NCBI GenBank assembly: GCA_937775265.1
Contig: CALKBV010000018.1
Location: 1 to 64,000 of the forward strand
DNA from: an uncultured Pseudomonadales bacterium
Lineage (GTDB): Bacteria > Pseudomonadota > Gammaproteobacteria > Pseudomonadales > Azotimanducaceae
Length of the DNA: 64,000 bases
Direction of reading: 5' to 3'
Position numbers and translations under genes: made by a program. The notes beneath the pieces were generated by a model that saw only the letters and a list, made by a program, of their open reading frames with translations, ran no database searches and was not told the origin of the DNA. Shown piece after piece: positions 8,752-17,170 of the stretch; within the stretch, counting starts at the first letter, position 1, and each line of letters starts with the position of its first letter.

Positions 8752-9579
8752 ATGCGTACCGGCCGCGTCAGCAAGACCGCCCTCAAGCTAGCCCTGATCA
8801 CCACCATAGTCGCCGACCGGGAAGACTGGGATGAGCCGCTGCCCGACGGGGCCGGAGCTCTCAGCGAGCGCCTACTGCTCACTGCCGATCAGCCTATGTA
8901 CCGCGCGGGCACGATCCGCCTCATGAAAAGCTGGCTGGGCCGCCTCTCCACCAACGCATCGCGCACCCCCTACTGCGGGGCGGCGCGGCGGCGGTGTTTC
9001 ATGGACCTAGCGGTGCTGGGCGCCCTGGAGCACGGGGCGACGCAGGTTCTGATCCTCGGTGCAGGCTTCGACACCCTCGGCCTGCGGCTGGCACCACGGT
9101 TCCCGCACGTGCAGTTCTTCGAGGTCGATCATCCGACCACGTCCGCCGCCAAGGGGCGGGGTATCGACGCCGTGGGCAGACCCGCCAACCTGCGTCAGAT
9201 CGCGGCCGACCTGGGAGAGTGCCGCCTCCGAGACATCCTCGACCAGGCTGGAGGCTGGGACCCACAGGCACGCGCAGCCGTGGTCGCCGAGGGCCTTCTG
9301 ATGTACCTGACCCATGACCAAACCGCCGATCTGTTCGCACAGATGACAGCGAGCATCGGGCCGGGCAGCCGCGTCGCGTTCTCCCACCTGCTGGACCTCG
9401 CCAGCCACGGTGCCATGACGCTGTGGGCTCTGCGCACCTTCGGCGAGCCGTGGCTGTCTTCGTGGACCCATCAGGAGCTTCCCGCCGCCATCGCCGGCCT
9501 GGGCTGGCGCGTGCTCGACCAGAGTCCTGAACAGACAGGTGTCTTCGAGGCCTTCGCCGTGGCGGAGGTCGACCGCTAG
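8752..9579 (+). CDS. Class I SAM-dependent methyltransferase, LCM-like family
   Basis: A 275-residue protein of the leucine-carboxyl-methyltransferase-like bacterial family. It has the N-terminal ASRTPYCGAARRRCFMD segment (normally R-T-x-x-x-D), the SAM loop VLILGAGFDTLGLRLAP, the acidic strand FFEVDHP, AVVAEGLLMYL at motif post-II and a C-terminal GVFEAFAVAEVDR. GGAGG 4 bases before the ATG at 8752 decides the start over one at 8734. The G+C content is far above that of the neighbours, and the gene is bracketed by direct repeats, both signs of horizontal acquisition. Relatives occur in actinobacteria and act on unknown small molecules. A G+C-rich inverted repeat, CGCCAC-AAG-GTGGCG (8681-8695), lies upstream. 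Confidence 0.88.
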   Translation: MRTGRVSKTALKLALITTIVADREDWDEPLPDGAGALSERLLLTADQPMYRAGTIRLMKSWLGRLSTNASRTPYCGAARRRCFMDLAVLGALEHGATQVLILGAGFDTLGLRLAPRFPHVQFFEVDHPTTSAAKGRGIDAVGRPANLRQIAADLGECRLRDILDQAGGWDPQARAAVVAEGLLMYLTHDQTADLFAQMTASIGPGSRVAFSHLLDLASHGAMTLWALRTFGEPWLSSWTHQELPAAIAGLGWRVLDQSPEQTGVFEAFAVAEVDR

Positions 9580-9595
9580 ACGCACAGCTCGCCCA

Positions 9596-9660
9596 TCAGT
9601 AGGAATGCAAAATAATCCCCGAGAGTTTAGAATCGCACACTTATAAAAAACTTCAACACA
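9596..9660 (+). repeat. Direct repeat, right copy (65 bp)
   Basis: Begins TCAGTAGGAATGCAAAATAA and ends AAAAAACTTCAACACA. It starts 16 bases after the methyltransferase stop and ends 5 bases before the next start codon, leaving that gene without a visible Shine-Dalgarno sequence of its own. Confidence 0.9.
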
Positions 9661-9665
9661 CACTC

Positions 9666-9989
9666 ATGATGACTAAACTTTCCGCCTACCTAAAAATTAT
9701 CTTTGCCGTTTTACTGTACATCATCAGTGCCTTCACTTTTGTTGACTATATTTATTCTCTGCTAATACCCGATACGGTGACGGCTATGGAAAATGCCTTT
9801 GGCAAACTTGCAATTCTTATATTCATGCTGGTGCTGGCAAAATTTACTCTGGCGGCAGGCAAAGCCCAACTACAGGAAAAACAGGGTGACGGCATCGAAC
9901 AACCTGGATCGCCCGATACCAGTGATGCCAATCAGCTAAACCGTCCTGAAAGCGAAATTCAGAAGCCAGGCAAAGAGGCTGATAAATAA
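9666..9989 (+). CDS. Small two-helix inner-membrane protein, unknown function
   Basis: A 107-residue protein that I do not recognise. Residues about 8-34 and 45-66 are hydrophobic and likely transmembrane. The remaining C-terminal 40 residues are polar, charged and low-complexity (KQGDGIEQPG, KPGKEADK). It starts with ATGATG, so the initiator could be 9666 or 9669. No Shine-Dalgarno sequence is visible, and the right repeat of the methyltransferase cassette ends 5 bases upstream, so expression may have been altered by that insertion. Confidence 0.6.
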   Translation: MMTKLSAYLKIIFAVLLYIISAFTFVDYIYSLLIPDTVTAMENAFGKLAILIFMLVLAKFTLAAGKAQLQEKQGDGIEQPGSPDTSDANQLNRPESEIQKPGKEADK

Positions 9990-10233
9990 AGGAAAACCCT
10001 TCTGAATGCCCAAAACCCCTGAGAACAGGAATAGTAGAGCGACTTTTTCTCCGGTGGCAAAAGTATCCTCATGAGGGGTGTTTAGGCTAGAAGTTGGGGG
10101 AAGTCGTTTTTCGGCAAGGAGTGGTCATCGGCTGATGACTTTTCTATCGATACTTTTCTATTAACCTCTGTCCCCTTAGGACATACACCTTTGGGCATAG
10201 CTGCGTTAATCGTTGGTATCCATTGGTAGAGGT

Positions 10234-10704
10234 CTAGTAGACCCCGCCCAGTTTGCTGTGATCCCAGGTGACAATTTTGTCCGGGGTAAATTTCATGCCT
10301 ATTCGTTTGGAAGCAGTGTTCATCATTCCTTCGCGAATTTTTTCACCTGCATCGGCTTGCAGATCGCCGCGTTGTACTGAGATGTTAAACAGGATATCCC
10401 GGGTGGCCTCTACATCGTCGATCAGTTCCACTTCTGTGTATATAAGAACGCTCTTTAGTTCCTGGTAAACATCTCCAGACTCCACCAGTAAAGCAACTCT
10501 TGGGTCCTTTTTCAGGTTGTTTATTTTCTGGCTCTTACTGAAGGTTGTCATGTAGACAACATTTTGATCGTCAACGGTGTACCACATTGGCATGGGATGC
10601 GGGAAGCCGTCCTTACCATTTGAGACCAGAATAATGGTCCGAGAATCCCTGAGGTAACTGCCGATTTCGTCATCGGTCATATTTATCTGATCACGTCGTG
10701 ACAC
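10234..10704 (-). CDS. PPOX-class split-barrel flavin/F420-binding protein
   Basis: A 156-residue protein of the pyridoxamine 5'-phosphate oxidase-like fold. It has the opening strands IILVSNGKDGFPHPMPMWYTV, then VVYMTTFSKSQKINNLKKDPRVALLVESG, typical of proteins that bind FMN or F420 and reduce small molecules. GTG at 10704 is preceded by AGGAG 7 bases upstream. It stands alone, with about 240 uninformative bases on each side. Three more members of this fold occur at 53-56 kb. Confidence 0.88.
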   Translation of the reverse strand: MSRRDQINMTDDEIGSYLRDSRTIILVSNGKDGFPHPMPMWYTVDDQNVVYMTTFSKSQKINNLKKDPRVALLVESGDVYQELKSVLIYTEVELIDDVEATRDILFNISVQRGDLQADAGEKIREGMMNTASKRIGMKFTPDKIVTWDHSKLGGVY

Positions 10705-10934
10705 ATTTAACTCCTGTTTTTAAGTAAGTGGGCTTTCGGAAGGCACCGTGCCTGCCAACAAGCCCTAAAGGTTCATATTACCCGTCATTGCGTTCTCGAG
10801 GTAATTCATTGTTTGGTGGAGGTTCTAGCCAAGGTTCAGGTACTCCACGTTGAGCTCACTCTGCATTGGTAACAGTGCTGGAGAGCTCACTTGTTTCCGA
10901 TACATCAGGCATTTGATGGGTGCTTGTTAGTACT

Positions 10935-11816
10935 CTAGTGGCCCCTCAGCAAATTCGCTGGAGCATATTGGTCCGTGAGAAGGCGTTTGTCGGTCTTCCA
11001 GTCAGGATCCCTGTTCATATTCGGTACGTACTTCCGCAAATCGATTTTGTATTGTTCGAAGTTTGGTTTCAGCATCATAGCGTTCGCCATCAGCGTCTCT
11101 CTGTCCGGTAAATCTACCGTACTTGCAACGATAACACGGTTGCCAGTACCAGGCATTTTAAGGCTGAACAAAGGGCCAAACACAGCCGAATAGGTCACAG
11201 ATTCGTGGTCATAAAGAGAGCTTCCTGCGAACGTGTTTGCGATGACGATACCGCCTGGTGTTAGTAGGCTTTTGATATTTTCCAAAAATTCAACAGTCAT
11301 CAGATGTTCAGGAATATATTCCCCGGTGAAGGCATCCAGGATGATCAGGTCGTATTTTTCCTTTCTGCGAAGCGCGCGCCTAGCAAAGACTCTTCCATCA
11401 GTGACATGAACATCAATCTGGGGAGTTTTTCTGAACCCGAAGTAGTCAGTTGCAACCTTAACTACCGCCGCGTCCACTTCGACAAGATCCATGGTCAGGT
11501 TTGGATAGATGCCGGTCAATACAGATGAAATTGTTCCTCCACCCATGCCGATCATCAGGCCGCGAGTAGGTTCTGGGTTAACCAGTAATCCTGCGAAAAT
11601 CATCCTCACATAAGCAAAGACAATATGCGTTGGGTCGTTAATGTCGACGCAGGTCTGATTTCTTTCTTGGAGCTTTATGGAAAAAACAAGACACCGCTTT
11701 CCAGCTTGCTCGGTCACGACAATATTTCGATAGAGCGATTTTTCCTTGTGGACCACCTTGTCGCCATATGACGCGATGGAAATAAGCAGCAGGGTGATGG
11801 CAAAGAGTATTTTCAT
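10935..11816 (-). CDS. Spermidine synthase-like methyltransferase-fold protein
   Basis: About 293 residues, starting MKILFAITLLLISIASYG, a signal peptide or membrane anchor. The Rossmann part shows GLMIGMGGGTISSVL, DLVEVDAAVVKVA, VTDGRVFARR and YDLIILDAF, the spermidine synthase/SAM-methyltransferase pattern. The usual G-G-G-D-G motif is replaced by G-G-G-T, so classical polyamine synthesis is doubtful. An in-frame TTG at 11831 overlaps the stop of the upstream membrane gene. ATG at 11816 is preferred. In many bacteria this domain is fused to the membrane domain encoded just upstream, so the two probably form one complex. Confidence 0.82.
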   Translation of the reverse strand: MKILFAITLLLISIASYGDKVVHKEKSLYRNIVVTEQAGKRCLVFSIKLQERNQTCVDINDPTHIVFAYVRMIFAGLLVNPEPTRGLMIGMGGGTISSVLTGIYPNLTMDLVEVDAAVVKVATDYFGFRKTPQIDVHVTDGRVFARRALRRKEKYDLIILDAFTGEYIPEHLMTVEFLENIKSLLTPGGIVIANTFAGSSLYDHESVTYSAVFGPLFSLKMPGTGNRVIVASTVDLPDRETLMANAMMLKPNFEQYKIDLRKYVPNMNRDPDWKTDKRLLTDQYAPANLLRGH

Positions 11817-11827
11817 GTGTGGTGCGA

Positions 11828-12460
11828 TCAAACCTTGGGCCCAAGCTTGGTTTCAACCTTGCGGTCAACAACGATGGCAATAAGAAAGCAGCAGACAAGC
11901 GCGATCACCATAGTAACAAGAATCTCATTTATCTCGAACAGCAGAACGAAGTAAAAAGAAGTAAGCAATGTGCCAAGAGCGCTCCCCAGGGTAGAGATGA
12001 AGTAAAGTCCTCCCGCAACACGACCACTTTCATGAGTTTCTTCAACAAGAAGCCTCACGGAGTAGGGCGCGATCATGCCTAAAATTGCGGTCGGGACGAA
12101 GAATAGCAGCATCGCGGCCAGTAGTGATCCATAGCGGGGGTCTTCAAACCGAAGGAAGACCCAGTCCATGAGGGCATCCCCGAACAAAATCGTTGGGACA
12201 GCCGTAATGGCCGCGGCCACAAAGAAAAATCCGTATTTGCTGAGTCTTGGTGTCTGTAGTGAAAGATGACCGCCGATCAGATATCCGAAGGACAGCGCAA
12301 CCATGAATACGGTAATGATGCTGCCCCACACGTATATGCTGCTGCCAAAGTAGGGTGCCAGAACTCGTCCACCCAGGAGTTCGATAGACATGATGATGAA
12401 CCCGCTGGTGAATGCAAGGGTTAAGACGGTCCAGTTTGTGATGCGGCGTTTGATAGGCAT
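11828..12460 (-). CDS. Membrane domain of the fused MFS/spermidine synthase family, separate gene
   Basis: A 210-residue protein with about six hydrophobic segments, beginning LAFTSGFIIMSIELLGGRVL, the characteristic first helix (M/S-x-x-E-L-x-x-x-R-x-x-A/V-P) of fused MFS/spermidine synthase proteins. It also has GMIAPYSVRLL and GGLYFISTLGSALGTLLTSF. It ends where the soluble partner begins, so what is one polypeptide in many bacteria is here two adjoining genes. The role is unknown. Confidence 0.8.
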   Translation of the reverse strand: MPIKRRITNWTVLTLAFTSGFIIMSIELLGGRVLAPYFGSSIYVWGSIITVFMVALSFGYLIGGHLSLQTPRLSKYGFFFVAAAITAVPTILFGDALMDWVFLRFEDPRYGSLLAAMLLFFVPTAILGMIAPYSVRLLVEETHESGRVAGGLYFISTLGSALGTLLTSFYFVLLFEINEILVTMVIALVCCFLIAIVVDRKVETKLGPKV

Positions 12461-12497
12461 TTAAATCAGCAGACAAAAGCCCATCATACACTTATCG

Positions 12498-12544
12498 TAC
12501 AAAAACCGAGCCATACAAAAACCGAGCCATACAAAAACCGAGCT
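12498..12544 (+). repeat. 16-bp tandem repeat, three copies
   Basis: TACAAAAACCGAGCCA is repeated head to tail at 12498, 12514 and 12530 (the last copy is incomplete, ending GCT). It sits between the divergent membrane gene (start 12460) and the ABC exporter (start 12581), so it lies in a promoter region. Confidence 0.9.
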
Positions 12545-12580
12545 ACAAGCTGTTGGGCGGTTTGTGGCAGAATACGATGT

Positions 12581-14362
12581 TTGGTGGTTCACCGGACGCG
12601 CTTGAGTTCACTTAGTCGATTACTTCCTGTAATGAAAAACTATCAGGCCCAGACCTATCTGGGATTCCTGGGGTTTTTTATCGCGCGATTCTTCGAGGTG
12701 AGTACCTATTTCCTTGTCTCTGAAGGCATTGACCTGATAGATGGGTCCTCTGATGGGCATCTCGGTGCGCTGACCATCGGCCAAACCGTGCTTGGCATTG
12801 TCTTTTGTGTTTCGATGCGGTTCCTGGTGGTGTCCTACGCGCGGCGGGCGATTCGTCGGGTCGGTATCGCTGTATCTTTCGATCTCCGCCAGATGCTTTA
12901 TAAATCAGTTCTCAGGCAGGGCCCCGGGTTCTTTGCGAAGATCAGTGTCGGCGATGTGATGACCCGCGCGATCCAGGATATATCTTTAATTCATAGGGCG
13001 ATTGCTTTTGGATTGATGGCTATTGTCATTATGATCTTTGCGCCCTTGTTTGGCGTGTCGGCGATGTTACTCAAATCTACTTCGCTCACATTGCTGATAG
13101 TGCCATTACTGCCTGTTGTATTTATCTACGCGATGCGTATGGCTAATGAAATGGGCAAGAGCTCAAGGGAAGTGCAGGAAAGGCTGTCTGAACTGTCGTC
13201 ACATACCCAGGAGAACCTTTCGGGCATTCGTACCATTCAGGCACAGGTGCAGGAAGATAATGAAATTAAGCGGTTCTGGTCAACCAACGACGACTATGCG
13301 AGCGCGTTTTATGAGCAAGCGCGAATAACGTCCCTGATGTCTGCGTGGATGCCGTTTTTTGCCTCCGTTGCGCAACTCATCATTATTCTGTATGGCGGCC
13401 ATCAGGTAATGACAGGCCAAATTTCGATTGGAGACCTGGTGTTCTTTTTTGCCTGTCTAGGTATGTTGCTGCAGCCAATTCGCATGGCTGGCATGCTGGT
13501 GATGTTGGTTCAGCGTGCCGCTGTTGCCACCGACCGACTTTATGAAATCTATGATGCGGAGCCAGAGATTAGTGATCGCCCCAGCGGGCAGGTGCCGTCG
13601 AATATTCATGGGGCATTTGATTTAAAGAACGTAGCTTATACCTACCCTGGCGCAACTAAACCAGCCCTGCGTGATGTCAACATCGAAATAGTTGCAGGTG
13701 AGTCGATCGCCATAGTGGGTCGTATCGGCTCTGGTAAAAGTACACTGCTAAAATTGTTTACCCGAATGATCAATACGCCGGATGCCTGTCTTTATATCGA
13801 TGGTCACGATGTGAACGACTATCCGTTATCGCAACTGAGGCAGCAGATTTCGCAGGTTTTACAGGATCCGTTTTTGTTTGGGGAGCCGCTCTACAGCAAC
13901 ATCAGCTACGACGACCCCGAGCGTAATCTAGAGCTGATCTGGGATGCCGCCGAATCAGCATCCCTGCGCGGGTCTATTGATGATTTCCCAATGAAGATGC
14001 ATACCATCGTTGGCGAACGTGGCGTAACGCTTTCAGGTGGCCAAAAACAGCGAGCAACCCTGGCGCGGGGACTAATCAGGAATGCGCCGGTGCTGATTCT
14101 GGACGATTGTTTTTCAAGTGTGGATACAGAAACAGAAGAACATATTCTCAGCCGCCTGAAACGCTTACGAGCGGGGAAGACGACAATCCTGGTGTCTCAC
14201 AGAATCTCCACGCTACGTCATTCCGATCGTATCGTGGTGCTAGAGGAGGGCGAGATTGTTGAAATAGGCAGTCACGAGGCGCTACTAGAACTGAATGGGG
14301 CCTATGCTCAACTGGAAAGGTCGCAAACCCTTAGCGATGAGCCCTTAGCGGTGCAGGGCTAG
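12581..14362 (+). CDS. mdlA: ABC exporter half-transporter, MdlA/SmdA-like
   Basis: A 593-residue half-transporter with an N-terminal six-helix domain (about 20-310) and a C-terminal ATPase. The Walker A motif is GRIGSGKST (380-388), the signature is LSGGQKQR (484-491), and Walker B is LILDDCFSSVD, where Asp509 replaces the catalytic glutamate, as in MdlA-type subunits. It therefore supplies the degenerate site of a heterodimer with the next gene, 3 bases downstream. The start is uncertain: TTG 12581 or GTG 12584, with no clear Shine-Dalgarno sequence. Export of lipids, peptides or drugs is possible, but the substrate is unknown. Confidence 0.88.
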   Translation: MVVHRTRLSSLSRLLPVMKNYQAQTYLGFLGFFIARFFEVSTYFLVSEGIDLIDGSSDGHLGALTIGQTVLGIVFCVSMRFLVVSYARRAIRRVGIAVSFDLRQMLYKSVLRQGPGFFAKISVGDVMTRAIQDISLIHRAIAFGLMAIVIMIFAPLFGVSAMLLKSTSLTLLIVPLLPVVFIYAMRMANEMGKSSREVQERLSELSSHTQENLSGIRTIQAQVQEDNEIKRFWSTNDDYASAFYEQARITSLMSAWMPFFASVAQLIIILYGGHQVMTGQISIGDLVFFFACLGMLLQPIRMAGMLVMLVQRAAVATDRLYEIYDAEPEISDRPSGQVPSNIHGAFDLKNVAYTYPGATKPALRDVNIEIVAGESIAIVGRIGSGKSTLLKLFTRMINTPDACLYIDGHDVNDYPLSQLRQQISQVLQDPFLFGEPLYSNISYDDPERNLELIWDAAESASLRGSIDDFPMKMHTIVGERGVTLSGGQKQRATLARGLIRNAPVLILDDCFSSVDTETEEHILSRLKRLRAGKTTILVSHRISTLRHSDRIVVLEEGEIVEIGSHEALLELNGAYAQLERSQTLSDEPLAVQG

Positions 14363-14365
14363 AAG

Positions 14366-16246
14366 ATGACGAATAAGGTGACTAGTAATAGCCGCGATCA
14401 TAGTCTGTTTGATGCAGAGCTCTCTGGTGCTGTGCTCAACATGCATCTGCTTGGGCGACTAGTGCGATGGCTTAAGCCCTACCGGTTTATGCTTGTCCTC
14501 AGCACTGTTCTGGTCCTGATCGCCAGTTATGCTGCTGTTGTCATGGAGGTCCTGATATCAAGGGTCCTGGTAGATTACATCATCGTCGGCGAAACCGAGT
14601 CTCCTATGCCTGATATGGGCATGATTGAGCTAACCATCTGGGTTGAGCGGCAAACCGGTCTCAGTTCGCTTAATTCCGCGGGATTATTATTTTTCATCGT
14701 TATGGTGCTTTTTGCGCTTGCGGGTCATTGGCATCGATTGACTCTGACTAGTGCCATTGTCAAAGGTTTACGTGACCTTCGGCAAGATCTGTTTGCACAT
14801 ATGGAAACCCGCCCCAGCTCCTTCTACGACAAAGTGCCGGTCGGCCGGGTGATGACCCGCGTCACGAACGATATTGAAGCCTTGTTTGAGATGTTGCGCG
14901 GCGTGGGAAGCCTGATAGGGGAATTTGTTCCTTTCTTTGTCGCCCTGGCGGTGATGTTCTCGACCAGCGTTAAATTGACACTGCTGCTGTTGGCACTGGT
15001 GCCGGTTGTTGGCGTAGCGACTTACTTCTTTCGTCGATCATCCCGGGAGGTCTTCAGGAGGGTGCGAAACAGTGTCTCTTCCCTGAATCAGAGCCTTCAG
15101 GAGAACCTGTCAGGGATCCAGGTTGTACAACTAAGTGGCCGTGAAGATAAAAACCTTGGCGAGTACACGGCACTAAATAAGGAGAATAGACGCCAGGAGT
15201 ACCGGTCAATAAACCTTGCGACGTTTTATGGCGCGTTCAACGATAGCCTAACTGCGATCGGCTTGGGTTTAATCATTTGGTTTGGCGCCGGCGAGGTCGT
15301 GCAGGACGAAATGACCCTCGGCGGCGTAATCCTGTTTACCCGGTTCATGGGCATGCTGTTCACGCCTGTAGTGACATTAGGTGAGCAGCTCAATGTACTG
15401 TTTCGTGCGATGGCCAGTGGGGAAAGAATATTTCAGGCCCTGGACTGGGACGAACAGATTCATGAACCTGCCTCGCCCGTCACGCTGCCACCAAGAATCA
15501 GGGGAAAGATCGAGTTTCGGCGGGTCAGTTTCGATTATGAAGTTGGTAATCCGATCCTGCAGGACGTGTCCTTCGTGGTAAAGCCCGGCGAGAAGCTGGC
15601 TATTGTTGGACCCACGGGTTCGGGTAAAAGCACGTTGATCAAGTTGCTCGGAAGGTTTTACGACTTTCCGGATGGTATGTTGTTTCTCGATGACGTGGAC
15701 ATTAACCATTTACACAGCAGGGATGTCAGGTCGCGAGTCGGGGTTGTTCTGCAGGATTTCCACATCTTTTCTGGCACTATTTTAGACAACATCCTGCTTG
15801 GCGATCCGACGATTACTCGGGATATGGCGATTGCAGCAGCCAAGACAGTCAACGCGCATGGATTTATTTCATCGCTGCGGGACGGCTACGACACGTTACT
15901 GCAGGAAAGAGGTACCAATCTCTCTCAGGGCGAGCGCCAGTTACTTGCATTTGCGAGAGTACTGGCTGCCGACCCCGAGGTGCTGGTTCTCGACGAGGCA
16001 ACCGCCAGCATCGATACGGAAACAGAGCTACTGATCCAGGACGGCCTTGAGAAATTGATGGCTGACCGTACGGCTATCCTTATCGCACATCGACTGCAGA
16101 CTATTCAGCAGGCTGACAAAATTCTGGTACTGCAGTCCGGCGAAGTCCTTGAGTACGGCAGCCAGACGGAACTGCTTGAGCTAAAGGGTCTGTACCACAC
16201 CTTGCATGAGCTTCAGTTTCAGGATTTAAAAACTGTCTCGGGTTAG
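14366..16246 (+). CDS. mdlB: ABC exporter half-transporter, MdlB/SmdB-like
   Basis: A 626-residue partner of the preceding gene: membrane domain in residues about 40-340, ATPase after about 375. Walker A is GPTGSGKSTL near residue 415, the signature is LSQGERQLLAFARVL near 518, and Walker B is LVLDEATASID near 539 with the normal glutamate. LSQG in place of LSGG is typical of MdlB. The protein extends about 40 residues further at the N-terminus than MdlA. Its last 21 bases overlap the 3' end of the convergent DUF1853 gene. Confidence 0.9.
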   Translation: MTNKVTSNSRDHSLFDAELSGAVLNMHLLGRLVRWLKPYRFMLVLSTVLVLIASYAAVVMEVLISRVLVDYIIVGETESPMPDMGMIELTIWVERQTGLSSLNSAGLLFFIVMVLFALAGHWHRLTLTSAIVKGLRDLRQDLFAHMETRPSSFYDKVPVGRVMTRVTNDIEALFEMLRGVGSLIGEFVPFFVALAVMFSTSVKLTLLLLALVPVVGVATYFFRRSSREVFRRVRNSVSSLNQSLQENLSGIQVVQLSGREDKNLGEYTALNKENRRQEYRSINLATFYGAFNDSLTAIGLGLIIWFGAGEVVQDEMTLGGVILFTRFMGMLFTPVVTLGEQLNVLFRAMASGERIFQALDWDEQIHEPASPVTLPPRIRGKIEFRRVSFDYEVGNPILQDVSFVVKPGEKLAIVGPTGSGKSTLIKLLGRFYDFPDGMLFLDDVDINHLHSRDVRSRVGVVLQDFHIFSGTILDNILLGDPTITRDMAIAAAKTVNAHGFISSLRDGYDTLLQERGTNLSQGERQLLAFARVLAADPEVLVLDEATASIDTETELLIQDGLEKLMADRTAILIAHRLQTIQQADKILVLQSGEVLEYGSQTELLELKGLYHTLHELQFQDLKTVSG

Positions 16247-17104
16247 GCCTTCTGCGTCAATGTCGTTCAGCCATTGGGGAAAGGCCACAAAGCCTCGCGA
16301 CAGTTCTTCGCCATCTGCGGTGAGTTGTGCGAGGGGTATTGTGCCTTTAGTTTCAATGCCAGACAAAAACGAAACAGTCTGGTGGTGATCCATTATTTGG
16401 GTATTCGCAACAGATAGTAGTGGCGCAAGCCAGTTAGATCGTTCGAGGATCACGAACCTGGCGCTTTTTAGTTCTGGCGCCAATGCGAAATCAGTATCAG
16501 TCAGCCACCAGCCTTTTTCATGTCCTGGGTTTACGTTCGGGGGGATCAAAAATTGTTGTAGAAGAAAAGACTGATAAGGGTGAAACAGGCGCCCTTTAAC
16601 CAGGCTGCGGGCGCGCCGAACGTCCCAGCCATTTAGCTGAAGAAGTTTTTGTCCCGCCGGATGCTGGGACAGCCTTAGCTGGTGCGACGCCATTCGATTG
16701 ATCTTTCGTGCAAGTGTGTCCGAGGGGTCTGGTCCATGCCAGTTGGCCAGGTTCGATACATCGCCGATGCCGAGATAGAACTTTAATGCAAGTTCCCAGT
16801 GCTCCACCGTTCCGTTGTTTTCCACGATAAGATCAAACTCTCCGATCGTGCGCTTCCCGTCGTGAACAACCAGGTTCTTTGCTAACAAATTTAGTGAGGG
16901 TTCCAAGTCGATCCAGTGAGCTACAATAGCTTCGAATCGTAACCCCAATTTGTATTCAGTCAGCTTGGGCGAGGTTATCGACGCAAGCTTCCATCCCTGA
17001 AACCAGGGTTCGCTCGGCCAGCATTGATCATCCTCGAACTGCATAAGCGGGGGGCTCTGGATACACCACTTGAAGTCTTCAATTGCGCGGATATCGCTTG
17101 GCAT
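16226..17104 (-). CDS. DUF1853 family protein
   Basis: Matches DUF1853 by its order of conserved blocks: FKWCIQSPPL at the start, LGLRFEAIVAHWI, GEFDLIVE, HWELALKFYLG, then DTLARKINRMASHQLRLSQHPAG. The family has been likened to PD-(D/E)xK nucleases, and the G-E-F-D / E-L-A-x-K spacing here would fit that, but activity is unproven. ATG 17104 gives the normal N-terminus. Longer readings use ATG 17113 or TTG 17152. It is divergent from the esterase gene, with about 65 bases between starts, and overlaps mdlB at the 3' end. Confidence 0.85.
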   Translation of the reverse strand: MPSDIRAIEDFKWCIQSPPLMQFEDDQCWPSEPWFQGWKLASITSPKLTEYKLGLRFEAIVAHWIDLEPSLNLLAKNLVVHDGKRTIGEFDLIVENNGTVEHWELALKFYLGIGDVSNLANWHGPDPSDTLARKINRMASHQLRLSQHPAGQKLLQLNGWDVRRARSLVKGRLFHPYQSFLLQQFLIPPNVNPGHEKGWWLTDTDFALAPELKSARFVILERSNWLAPLLSVANTQIMDHHQTVSFLSGIETKGTIPLAQLTADGEELSRGFVAFPQWLNDIDAEGLTRDSF

Positions 17105-17170
17105 ACAGTGCATGGCCCTGGGGGGCAGGGTATGATATCCGATTATGTGCAAATAACAGGAAATTGTTAC

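Larger units (their letters stand above)
8591..9660 (+). mobile_element. Putative repeat-bracketed methyltransferase cassette
   Basis: A G+C-rich 940-base core (8656-9595) lies exactly between two 65-bp direct repeats that are 58/65 identical. The base composition changes abruptly at the repeat edges: the row 9001-9060 has 41 G+C of 60, while both repeats and the flanks are A+T-rich. The core carries one methyltransferase gene with its own Shine-Dalgarno sequence. No transposase or integrase is inside. Excision through the repeats would leave one copy. The architecture suggests a cassette moved in trans or a gene captured between two copies of a small element. It does not match integron attC sites. 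Confidence 0.65.

Noticed and set aside
8591..9660. Integron gene cassette with attC sites
   Set aside because: The repeats lack RYYYAAC and GTTRRRY core sites and the inner dyad structure of attC, and no integron integrase is present.
9007..9663. Minus-strand 218-codon open frame across the methyltransferase gene
   Set aside because: It is antisense to a well-supported methyltransferase in G+C-rich DNA, where long chance frames are expected. It has no recognisable domain or Shine-Dalgarno sequence.
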